64,000 nt of DNA from Ashinkailepas kermadecensis (Eukaryota; Arthropoda; Thecostraca; Neolepadidae), in the NCBI GenBank assembly GCA_034440615.1, contig JAOTOM010004118.1:62001-126000 (forward strand). The letters are read 5' to 3'. Positions 1 to 10,491 of the stretch are shown piece after piece; position 1 is the first letter of the stretch, and the number at the start of each line of letters is the position of its first letter. The position numbers and the translations under genes were made by a program. The notes below the pieces were generated by a model. The model had not been told where the DNA came from and ran no database searches. It worked only from the letters and a program-made list of their open reading frames with translations.

Positions 1-349
1 TATGCACAGAAATAGCCCCAATCACACCGGCGTGCACCAGTGCGTTCAGCCGGCCAGAGGCACGGAGAGGTGTGGTTATTGAGGCGTTGCCATGACGATA
101 AAAAAACTTACCGTCCAGCGTGCAACCTTCGTCCTGACGTAACCTCATGGCCCAGACGAGGGAATAAGATGAGGAATGTAACAATAGCACATTTCTGATC
201 TGTCTCCGAACGAGGAGAGAGTAGAGCAGGAGCACCCCCCATGGCGTGGAGATGTACTGACTAGTTGTCCTCATCAGGTGAGCGAGAGGGACCTCACGTG
301 ACGCTGAGTGCTGCTATATCGCATCATCCGACCGCGAGAGCCGTCTCAC

Positions 350-514
350 CTGGCGCGGGGAACTGCTGGGTCGTATCTGCTGCTCCTCGCCGGCGGTCGC
401 GGCGGGTCGAAACCAGCCGACCGCAGCCGCCAGACACAACACTGTCGTCGCCAGCAGCACCAGTAGACACAGGCCCAGAGCGCACTTGGTGGAGCCGGCC
501 AGCACGATCGCCAT
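350..514 (-). CDS. Probable first coding exon, signal-anchor protein
   Basis: On the minus strand an ATG at 514-512, with A at -3 and G at +4, opens a 55-codon reading frame. It ends exactly on a codon boundary at a good donor, CAG|GTGAGA (GT at 349-348). The peptide has a short N-terminus with one Lys, then about 24 hydrophobic residues rich in Leu, Ala and Val (roughly residues 12-35). A polar, Ser/Pro/Arg-containing stretch follows. This is the pattern of a signal anchor or type II membrane protein. No family can be named from one exon. If the exon is real, the rest of the gene lies to the left of the window, because the coding strand runs towards position 1. The frame is open back to about 574 without an ATG, so the start at 514 is chosen on context. 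It could also be a chance ORF in GC-rich DNA. Confidence 0.4.
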
Positions 515-936
515 GCTCGCCAGTCGCCTCACCGTACGGCGGCAGCGCGCCGTGCTCACGCGGGATCCATGCTCTGGTCACGGTCACGCCGAGGCATCCT
601 CCAGCCCGGAGCCGGATCAGCGCCGCTCCGGTAACACAGCCAGTTAGCTTGGAACGCAAACCAGGAGACTGGCGATCCAGTCTGCACGACTGGACACAAG
701 AAAAACAGACCACTTGCTCCGGGCACCCGTGCACTGGCAGGCGAGTCCAGCAATGTCGGTTACCGGGCTTACTGAGCAGTACTTCACAGCTGGCCGAGCA
801 CGGAGATTGGCGTGTAAACGGCGCACAGAACATGTGACACGGGCACCGCTCATCAGGCCTGCTGGACAACTCTTCAAGAGAGGGTTCAGTGAACAACTTC
901 TGTGAGCAGGAGCCAGCTGCCACGAGTTGGAGTCCC

Positions 937-1105
937 AGGCCAGCCGCCGTGGGCAGAAGCCTCAGGCCAGCCGCCGTGGGCAGGAGCCCAGTCCAGCTGC
1001 TGTCGGCAGGATCTCCAGTCCAGCTGCTGTGAGCAAGAACTTCAGTCCACTGTGTTGGCAGAAGCCTGAGTCCAGCTGCCGTGAGTAGGAGCGCCAGTCT
1101 ACTTG
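937..1105. repeat. Degenerate ~33-bp tandem repeat
   Basis: Five to six diverged units of about 33 bp share a core close to CAGTCCAGCTGCYGTGRGCA. The flanks (560-936 and 1106-1410) contain only shadow ORFs. A separate 27-bp direct duplication around TTGGTTGCAGRAAGAACGTT lies at about 1410-1462. Confidence 0.6.
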
Positions 1106-1599
1106 GCGCGAGTAGGAGAACCGCGGTATAACCGGGGGTGCCGTAGTATTACACAGACCAGCTGCTGTGACCACGATCCTCGGATGTGACCTCGGCAAAG
1201 CCCGGGGTGCGGCAGCATGTCACCGAGTCCAGGCCAGGCGAGGTGGGCCCTGACGCACGGTGCAGTGTACCGGGTTACTTGAGTCTGTGAGGTGTTGGTT
1301 GCCAATGGGACCCATCAAACCGCACCAGTCGTTCCGGATGTCGGCACCACCCGTGCAAGGCGCACCACCTATCTGTAGGCTCACACCTCTGGAAGATCGC
1401 TGATTCACTCGGTTGCAGGAAGAACGTTGGTCCATTTGGTTGCAGAAAGAACGTTGGTTAGTTGGGTCTCTGGATGAGGCTGGTAAATACACGCGTTCTA
1501 TGGAAGACAACAACCTCGCAGATTATACAGTCTTGTGGCGTGTATTCTGGAAGACAATTTGGGACGGTTTTGCAGCGAACTTCCGTGCTTCTGGTTAGC

Positions 1600-1845
1600 T
1601 GCGTAGGCTGAGCTGACTCAGGCTGATGCAGGCTGACGCAGGCTGACACAAGCTGACAGTCTCACACAGACTGACACGAGCTGATACTGCCTGATCCACG
1701 TTGATGCAGGCTGACGCTGGCTGACACAAGTTGACAGTCTCACACAGACCAACGTAGACTGATACTGACTGACCCAGACTAACTACGTTGGTACAGGCTG
1801 ACCAAGGCTGACACAGGCTGGCACAGCCTGCCGCCGAGTAGCCGA
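1600..1845. repeat. Degenerate ~10-bp satellite (GCTGACRCAG-like)
   Basis: Short units around GGCTGACRCA recur about every 10 bp, with interspersed CAGTCTCACACAGAC blocks. It runs directly into the 65-bp minisatellite. There is no coding evidence: long minus-strand frames across it come from the repeat. Confidence 0.65.
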
Positions 1846-1889
1846 GGCTGGAGGCGCCGGAGCGGCTCACCTGAGCCGACAGCGACCGA

Positions 1890-2650
1890 CAGGAGCCCAC
1901 ACGGGCTGACTGCCGGAGGTGGCAGGCGGGCGGCTCCTGACCGGGGCCGGGTGGTCTCGGCCGACACGGGCTGACTGCCGGAGGTGGCAGGCGGGCGGCT
2001 CCTGACCAGGGCCGGGTGGTCTCGGCCGACAGGAGCCCACACGGGCTGACTGCCGGAGGTGGCAGGCGGGCGGCTCCTGACCGGGGCCGGGTGGTCTCGG
2101 CCGACACGGGCTGACTGCCGGAGGTGGCAGGCGGCGGCTCCTGACCGGGGCCGGGTGGTCTCGGCCGACACGGGCTGACTGCCTGAGGTGGCAGGCGGGC
2201 GGCTCCTGACCGTGGCCGGGTGGTCTCGGCCGACACGGGCTGACTGCCGGAGGTGGCAGGCGGGCGGCTCCTGACCGGGGCCGGGTGGTCTCGGCCGACA
2301 CGGGCTGACTGCCGGAGGTGGCAGGCGGGCGGCTCCTGGCCGTGGCCGGGTGGTCTCGGCCGACACGGGCTGACTGCCGGAGGTGGCAGGCGGCGGCTCC
2401 TGACCGGGGCCGGGTGGTCTCGGCCGACACGGGCTGACTGCCTGAGGTGGCAGGCGGGCGGCTCCTGACCGTGGCCGGGTGGTCTCGGCCGACACGGGCT
2501 GACTGCCGGAGGTGGTAGGCGGGCGGCTCCTGACCGGGGCCGGGTGGTCTCGACCGACACTCCTGGCCGGGGCCGGATGGTCTCGGCCGACACTCCTGGC
2601 CGGGGCCGGGTGGTCTCGGCCGACACGGGCTGACTGCCGGAGGCGGTAGG
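1890..2650. repeat. 65-bp GC-rich minisatellite, about 11 copies
   Basis: The unit is about 65 bp (64 in some copies), with the landmarks GACACGGGCTGACTGCCGGA, GGTGGCAGGCGGGCGGCTCC and GGGCCGGGTGGTCTCGGCC. Copies recur at about 1901, 1966, 2041, 2105, 2170, 2235, 2300, 2365, 2429 and 2494, plus shortened units to 2650. The unit lacks stop codons in several minus-strand frames, which gives overlapping spurious ORFs of over 300 codons. Confidence 0.9.
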
Positions 2651-3257
2651 ACACACGCCCGGCCGCGGACGCAGTGACGCCGACCACACCGCGCACGCCG
2701 CTCAATAGGCCGCCTACACGGTACGGATCGCCACGATCAATTACCTATATCATTGGAGCGCCATGCAGCCAGATGGCGGCCGCCTCGCAGCCGGTCATGG
2801 GCGCCGGACGCGGCGAAGGGTGTCACATGGGTCGTGCCGTGAGAGCCGCAGTGGCCCAGGCCGGGGCGACAGTGGTGCCGCGGCAGCTCATAGTCACCTC
2901 CCGCGATTTCCGATGACATTTGGTGGCGTGTAGGCGTACTGATCACTCGCTGGCTGGTGACCAACTGCCAGCCGTCCTACCCGCAGATAGCCCGGCAGCT
3001 GGCCGGCCGGCATTTCCATTGAGCAGTCACACTGAGAAAAACGGTTTGAGAACATGTTCGTTAGGTTGCTCACGAAAGAACAGTTATCGGACTCAATGTT
3101 TTGAATGAGTACCGTTTTTAGGCAGTGAGAAGCTATATTTTGCGGATTTATGTAATCGACCAAGTAGGTTTCTCAATATCCATGCGTAATTATATCGAGG
3201 CATCATGAGAAATAGTGCAGGTCTGAAGTTTTATCAAGTTGCGGCTACCATTTGCGG
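2651..3257. other. CpG-rich segment then unique AT-rich DNA, no gene recognised
   Basis: Positions 2651-2900 are CpG-rich and include a CAGATGGCGGCCGCC string, which resembles a YY1-type core-promoter motif. A promoter for a neighbouring gene is possible but not supported by any exon here. The rest shows no coding, repeat or RNA signal that I can defend. Confidence 0.25.
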
Positions 3258-5160
3258 CTAGCAGTCAACACTTAGCATACCTTTCCCCACATCAATTTGA
3301 CATGTTGCATGCAAATGTTGAAGTCAGATCATCCACGGTGACCGCCTTATTCAAGGCCAAGTCATGTCAACTCCAATGAAGTTCAACCAGTTGTCACGCT
3401 TTAATGGGTAAACATATTTTAAAGAAGCATGCAGCGCTTTCTGATCTTTAGGGACGCAACATAACCAACCAAATTTGTGAATGTTTGCGCTTTTGCATGC
3501 CTTATTTGTTTTGCATATCCTCCCACTCTGGCTAGAATGGAAGATTCTGGCCAAAGTAAGCACTTTTATAAGGCTAAGTTTCCTTAAAACAACGTTTTTG
3601 ATCCATTATAAAAATAATAGTACGGCGCCTGAGCTAAATATACCATAACAATCGTGCATTTTGTGAGGAAAGCACGAAATTTGGCACACTAGTAGACTAT
3701 CCTATTATGAACAGATTTGGATATTGGTCCATGTCAAATTCAGCCCCTGATGGCTGTGGCAGCCATTTTTCCAAATGGCCGCCAGCGGTTACTATAATTT
3801 TACAAACCAGTGTTCACCGAAAATCCATGTAAATAGGCACTATGCGAGGGTTAAGGCACATGTATAGTAATGTTTACAGAATATTTGTGTTATCTCGGGT
3901 TTCCCTCTAAAAATTCCCTCTCGATTGGTATGGCAACACTCATTTGGTTACGTTTAAAACAGGCACGAAAAATGGCTCATTGAGTGGCTGTGTTGTGATT
4001 CTACAGAGACCAATAAAGTCAGTTATAGTGATGCTTCCGCCAATCTCAGGTCTTAATTTAGAAAGAAAAGGTCATTGTAATGTTTAGACACTGTAATTAA
4101 TAATAGTCTTATATCCGTAGTACCGTAGTATAGTAGTAAATAATAAAATAGTTAGCAATTCAATATATTCTAGAACGTTTTCTGTAATACCAAGATATAC
4201 GAGAATATCATTGTTTTGGTCACACAATTGTACTCATCTAATAGATGTATATAATATATTTGTAACTCATGTTGCATTATTTAGCCCACATGTCGAACCA
4301 ATTATATCATCTGTTTTTATTATATTAGTATTTTGTTAATTGTATACCATTTGTTTGCAGATCTGATGGTGGTGTTGCTAACTATTTTATTATGTACTAC
4401 TATACTACGGTACTACGGATATAAGACTATTATTAATTACAGTGTCTAAACATTACAATGACCTTTTCTTTCTAAATTAAGACATGAGATTGGCGGAAGC
4501 ATCACTATAACTGACTTTATTGGTCTCTGTAGAATCACAACACAGCCACTCGATGAGCCATTTTTCGTGCCTGTTTTAAACGTAACCAAATGAGTGTTGC
4601 CATACCAATCGAGAGGGAATTTTTAGAGGGAAACCCGAGATAACACAAATGTTCTGTAAACATTACTATACATGTGCCTTAACCCTCGCGTAGTGCCTAT
4701 TTACATGGATTTTCGGTGAACACTGGTTTGTAAAATTATAGTAACCGCTGGCGGCCATTTTGAAAAATGGCTGCCACAGCCATCAGGGGCTGAATTTGAG
4801 ATGGCCCAAAATCCAAATCTGTTCATAATAGGATAGTCTACTAGTGTGCCAAATTTGGTGCTTTCCTCACAAAATGCACAATTGTCATGCTATGTTGCCT
4901 CACTATAAGCAAAAATTGAAAACTTAAGATATTGGCAATTAAAAAGCAATGCTGTAGATTACGCCTTCCTTTTCTGATTCCAAATAAGCTTTTTAATCTT
5001 CCCCAAAAAAACTCCCCCAAAGGCAAACACATGATTTCAGCGGTGAACTCATAAATCCCTCTAGTGACGTAACTTTTTGAAGTGAGAAAATTATGGGAGT
5101 GTTTTCGGGTCCTACTCGGCGAACGCTTTCCAATGATACCCCTTTCGTTTTCGTCTGCAG
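3258..5160 (-). repeat. Dispersed repeat copy 1, split by a foldback insertion
   Basis: Read on the minus strand, 5160-4895 and 3640-3258 align with 42820-43080 and 43120-43500 on the plus strand. Matching blocks include the region around GTGCTTACTTT, GCGTCCCTAAAGAT and GACTGGTTGAACTT. Between the two halves lies the 1.25-kb foldback element. In both copies the right-hand half encodes a similar degenerate peptide (RD-WLN near its end, minus 3563-3351 here). This could be a decayed zinc-finger or transposase relic. A THAP-like domain is possible but not established. Confidence 0.7.
3645..4893. mobile_element. Foldback element with ~515-bp terminal inverted repeats
   Basis: The left arm (about 3645-4159) and right arm (about 4374-4893) are near-identical inverted copies, roughly 95% by eye. 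They flank a 215-bp AT-rich spacer. The arms contain no ORF. The structure is that of a non-autonomous foldback or long-TIR DNA element. Its insertion is shown independently by the paralogous site at 43080-43120, which lacks it. The target duplication could not be fixed by eye, so the outer borders are good to about 10 bases. Confidence 0.85.
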
Positions 5161-5427
5161 TTTAGTTTGAATAGTAGAGGGGGCGCTTACTGCCCCCCCA
5201 CCCCCCCCTTCGAGACGGGGTGTGAAGATCTGACCGGGAAGACTGATGGAAAGAGGGTTAAGAAACCCTTGGTAGCGAAAATTTGTATTTGTAATGCATT
5301 AAATTACTGCATTGCCATTTAATATCACAATGCCACTAAAATCAACTCATTGGCAAACTTCCTAGTTATTTTATATTCATTGCTTCAATGTAATCGGACT
5401 CTGAAAGTATCATGCTATCGCATGCGC
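5161..5427. other. No gene; short C-run
   Basis: This stretch holds a polypyrimidine/poly-C tract at about 5190-5210. No coding or RNA signal was seen. Confidence 0.4.
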
Positions 5428-5662
5428 CATTGTCTGACCAATAGACGCGCTGACCGCACTGTACAGCGGGACCGTATGACATTGTCGACATTGTCTGACC
5501 AATAGACGCGCTGACCGCACTGTACAGCGGGACCGTATGACATTGTCGACATTGTCTGACCAATAGACGCGCTGACCGCACTGTGCAGCGGGACCGTATG
5601 ACATTGTCGACATTGTCTGACCAATAGATGCGCTGACCGCACTGTACACCGGACCGTATGCC
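5428..5662. repeat. 61-bp minisatellite, about 4 copies
   Basis: Units start at 5428, 5489, 5550 and 5611 (CATTGTCTGACCAATAGACG and so on) and are nearly identical. The last copy diverges after about 5650. The minus-strand ORFs here are repeat artefacts. Confidence 0.9.
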
Positions 5663-5878
5663 GCCATGGTGCTACTAGCGACACCAACCTGCCCCTATAA
5701 GCTTAACCATCCAGCCGCGATACAGACCCAAAAGACGACTTCCGGACAGAAGTGGCGTTGCACCAACTTGCTTAGTATGAGGCTGGTTTGCATTTGTCTC
5801 CGTGTCTCGGCAAAGCTGGGAGCCGGTAAAGTCGCCACATGAGCTAACTGCGCAGGGGCGGTCAGCTGGCTGCAGGGC

Positions 5879-6118
5879 CGATGAGGCCGGGTACGTGCCG
5901 ATAAGGCCGGGTACGTGCCGATAAGGCCGGGTACGTGCCGATAAGGCCGGGTACGTGCCGATAAGGCCGGGTGCGTGCCGATAAGGCCGGGTACGTGCCG
6001 ATAAGGCCGGGTACGTGCCGATAAGGCCGGGTACGTGCCGATAAGGCCGGGTACGTGCCGATAAGGCCGGGTACGTGCCGATAAGGCCGGGTACGTGCCG
6101 ATTAGGTCGGCAACGCGC
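5879..6118. repeat. 20-bp minisatellite, 12 copies
   Basis: The unit GATAAGGCCGGGTACGTGCC is repeated about 12 times with near-perfect identity. The edge units diverge (GATGAGG at the left, GATTAGGTCGG at the right). Homogeneous copies imply recent expansion or conversion. The flank to 6430 is unremarkable. Confidence 0.93.
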
Positions 6119-7370
6119 CAGCTCGCCCACTCTGTTCGTCTTATCGAAGAAATAACAGAGGGATTCGCGGGGACGTGAATAACAGATTGCATGCAGGAGA
6201 AGAGCAGTACATCATTGGAATGGATTGCGCGAAGAGGCGTTGGAGAGTCCTTCGTGGCATGTGTTTAGGAAACCGGTCCATATTTTCTTCAGGAGTCAGG
6301 TACGCTTGACTAGGTAGATTGTCGGATATGCTGCATATGGTATCTTCCCCTTAATATAGGCCCTATGGTTTTTGTTGGGCCCTGAACCTGCTATGCTTGA
6401 AATTGAGTTTATTGGAAATGGTACTTCGTCCTCCTCAGGCCGTTTCGTGCCGTGGAAAAAAAGACAATGCATTATGTTGTAAAAGTCAGTTGATAAGTCC
6501 TGAGGAAAGTTTGTTTGTCGGAGAAAGACAAGCCAACGAAATAGTAGTTTGATGATAAATGTGTGCTCACTTCAAACAGTGTGGGCAAAGAAAAGAGAAT
6601 TTTGTGTTTGTGACAATAATCGATTAGTGTTTTTCGAGGGCCGTTGTATTGTTGACAATGAAGGATGGTATGTGTAACTGAAAGATGGATGCTGCATGAT
6701 GAGCATGAAGGCTGAGGTGAAGCAGAATAAATAAATCGGCGTGTGAGATAAGTATGTTCTATGCGGAGCCGCAATAGGATTTTTCTTCTTAGCGGTTGGT
6801 TTGAAATGATGACATCGAGATATGGTTTGACTGGTTTGATGTTCCTAATCATGTATGGTTTGTGTTTCGTGTCCAGTTTTGATTTAAAAAATGCCGAATG
6901 TTCTGTCGTATTCATGATTTGTTGCCTTCAAAATGGTGCCAAATTTCTGTGATATCTGGTAGTTGTAATGAGGTTTTCGCTAAGTGATCTGCTTCTTCGC
7001 TTCCTGGGATGCCCACAGTGACTGGGAGCCCACAGGCAACGGACCTTCGCGCCCATCAGATGAAGTGTTTCACATGGAAATGTGTGAAAAAAAAGTAAAG
7101 AAAGAGATTGCAGAACAGGTTTAGAGTCCAAACAAATCACTAAACTTCGCATGAGGTGACAAATTGAACGATTGCGGGCATAACGAAGGGCAATTCGAAT
7201 GGTGTATAATTCGGCGACAAAAATGTAGATTTCGTTTGGTAGGCGATGTTGTTTTCGGTGTGTAGCCGAAACAATGGCATTTCCTGTGGTTTCTGGGTCT
7301 TTAGAGCCATCGGTAAAATAAAGAGAACATGGTGGTAGCAAGACCGAAACTGGTAAAAATTTGTTGGTTT

Positions 7371-7409
7371 ATATATATATATATTGTATATATATATATA
7401 TATATATGC

Positions 7410-7442
<33 letters not shown>
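7371..7442. repeat. (TA)n microsatellite inside the LINE RNase H region
   Basis: About 70 bp of TA dinucleotides with GTA and GCAT interruptions. The paralogous LINE copy near 53665-53700 has ordinary sequence here, so this is a local expansion. Confidence 0.85.
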
Positions 7443-7446
<4 letters not shown>

Positions 7447-10090
7447 GTTGTGATTTTCTGGAGTGGTGGTCAAATAAAAGATGTGTCGTTCGTCCATATG
7501 CCACAATGGGATAGTGGGTGGAGGAAGAGGAATAATGGGTGGAATAGTGTAATGAAGTTCAGCAGAAAACGTGTTCCCACAAGTAGCTATGGTTATAACG
7601 CCTGTTCTTTTTTGGCTTGACCTAAATAATTGTGGTGTAAATTTGGGAGAGCTGGTAAAGAGGTGTATGTTACGTGATTTTCTTGAAGTTGAATTTTGGA
7701 GGCATGCATAAGTGTTTGTTACATTCGTCGGAGTGCTAATGGTGGAATTCCTGTCTTTGCTTCTGAATAATTGATGGGAGAAGTGATCATTGCACCGATA
7801 CGGATAAATATATTTTGAATGGTGTCTAAAATGTTCAGGGTTGAGGTGCTGGCACCAGCATAGAATACCGAACCATATTCGATGATGGCCGGAACTAATG
7901 GTTTGTGCAGCTGTAAAAGCGTATCACGCTCGGCTCCGAATGATGAAGAAGTAATACCTGTATCACTTCTACTTCTATTTCGCTGTAGCGAAATAAGTAG
8001 AGTCGGTAAAAACATTTGCGCCGCACGTGTTTCATTTGCTTGTGCATAGAGCCTACGATCAAACATAGTACCGACAAATTTAAAGGAATTTACACAAGGT
8101 ATGTTATTGTTCCCGAGATGAAGCGGATGTCTGGGTTTGGACAGAGGGTTGATTTACTAAATATAATTGTTGCAGATTTTTTAGCCGAAAAGTGAAGTCA
8201 TACTTATGAGACGATTCATATGCTTTGCCAAGTGCGTTTTATAGTCAAAATAAACAATGGTCATATTCTTCCTGAACACCAAATCGCACTGTCATCGACA
8301 AAAAGTAAATGTGATAAGTTAGCGGACATGTCCGCGAAAAGGTCGTTAATTATGATGTTAAATACAACTGGTCAAATGAGCTCACCTGTGACAATCCACT
8401 TTGCATGAAATGTAAATCTGAAATGGCTGACCGGCACCTGATTTGAAATGGACGAAACCCAGATAAAACACCTATCGAATAATGAGTTAAATAACCTTTC
8501 ATGCCGGGCTGATGAAGCTTGGAAATTAATGCGGGCTTGAATACGTATACGTTGCTAATGTCTAAACATACTGCGAAAGTGTGCTCGTGTTTTTGTAATC
8601 ATGGATGATGTCTGTTTCTGACTGAATGAGATGATCTAAAGTGCTGCGTCCACGACGAAAACCGCATTGAATTGGAGATAAACGAGACTTTGTGTCCAGG
8701 TGCCAGAGATCAGTCATTTATAATAATTATGTCAAAAAGTTTCCCTAAGCAGCTGGTTAGGGCAATGGGCCGAAAATTACTGAAGTCACGATGATCTTTA
8801 CCGGGTTTTGAAATGGGGAAGATGAGAGCTTTTTCCATGTTTCAGGAAAGACCGTGGTTTGACCAGAATAAATGCGTCGAAGATGCATTGTTTGATGTGG
8901 TAAGATAACCGTCGGAAGAAAGAACAATGCAGCTTGTCAGACCCAAATGAAGTGTCTCCGACGGAGAAAATGGCATTCTCCAGTTCAGAAAGTTGAAAAG
9001 AACCATTGAAGTTTTCGGTATTGTTGGAATCAAAGAGGGAAAAATTGGCGTGCGAAGTGTTTGATGCACTTTCTAGAAAGCCAGATCTGTAGTTACCGTG
9101 GGCTGTTGTGAGCGGTGACATCAGCTACGCTGTTGCTTTGCTATGCTGCTGTTTCTATGCTACTGCTGGGGGTTCGGTAATGGTGACATTTTTAATTTTG
9201 AGAGCAGGGAGTGATTTAGATGGGAAGCGTACGAATAAACGACGGACGAGTTATCAAATTTCGCTTGAAGTCGTTTTACCATTGAGTTTTTGTAAATAAG
9301 ATGCCCATGAAAGGCGTCTAGAATCATACATGATGTAGCGTGTTCTCGCACGTCCATGGTTCCGGATGATTAAATTTTGTTGATCGGCATTTCGTAAATA
9401 TTTCCTCAATGCTCTTTTTCTTGCCACAATGGCTTGGACTATTTCATGGCTACCAAGGTATTATATTTCGTTTCGTGAAAGGTTTTGTGAGTGGAACTGT
9501 CGCAGACGCTGCTTCTAAATGTGTGTTGGCAATTAAGGTAATCCTTTGTACAGGGCCTTGGTTGTATTGTAAAGGTGGAGGTTCCTGAAATTTATTCCAG
9601 TCGGCCTTCGAAAGTTTCCAACGAGGGACAACACTTGGTGTTTATCTGCGGCTGTTGAAAAAGTGGCTATTAATGTAATGGTGTAGTGATCGCTATCAGT
9701 GTCTACTAAATACAAGCAAAATGAATTGCCGGGGATGGAGAGCAGACGAACAAATCCATTGCAGTTTCTGTATTGTGTCCTAGGTGGACAAAATGTTGGC
9801 TGTCCAGTGTTAAGTGTACTAAATTGTATCGGTTCAAGATGTGTTGAATAATGTGTTCGCTAGTGTCTGTACGTGTGCATGCTTTATATCCCAGCTGGGA
9901 TATGTGCGTTGAAATCGCCAAGTAAAATGAAAGGTCTTTTTTTAATGTGCTATGAGGTTTTCTAAGTGTTTCAAAATGTTTGTGTTATCTGTGTGTGGTG
10001 GAATATAAATGGAAGAAACATCTATATTACATCATGGAGTCACAAAGTGCAGACTACCAACTGCAACGGGGAATTTAGTGTAATTTGTCT

Positions 10091-10127
10091 GTGTGTGTGT
10101 GTGTGTGTGTATGTGTGTGCGTGTGCA
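10091..10127. repeat. (TG)n microsatellite
   Basis: A short TG run lies within the LINE endonuclease region, just left of the hAT target site. Confidence 0.85.
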
Positions 10128-10491
10128 TAATGGATGTGAATTAGAGGTCGGCATCCGTACGGATATCCACGGATATCCGTGGATATCCGTGCTGTGGATG
10201 GATATGGATGGATGATTTATTGCCTATATTTCAAATGGATGGATATGGACGGATGACAGTTTTCACTGATGTATGCGGATGGATGTATGATTTTACTGTG
10301 GATAAATGTGCCTGACCGATGAACCCTTCTTTTTCAGTGAATTCACATGCAATTACTGAAGACCATTTTACAATGGCCACTTGCGAGCTACTACTCTGAG
10401 TTTGAAATCAGCACCTAATCCTACATATGTGTAAAGACATGTCTAATGCACAAAGTCACGTCTAGTGTGGCCCGAGATCATCATATCCACC

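Noticed and set aside
1595..2705. Minus-strand ORFs of 364 and 308 codons, Pro/Arg-rich
   Set aside because: They follow a 65-bp minisatellite whose unit is not a multiple of three. Several frames are open at once, the mark of a repeat artefact.
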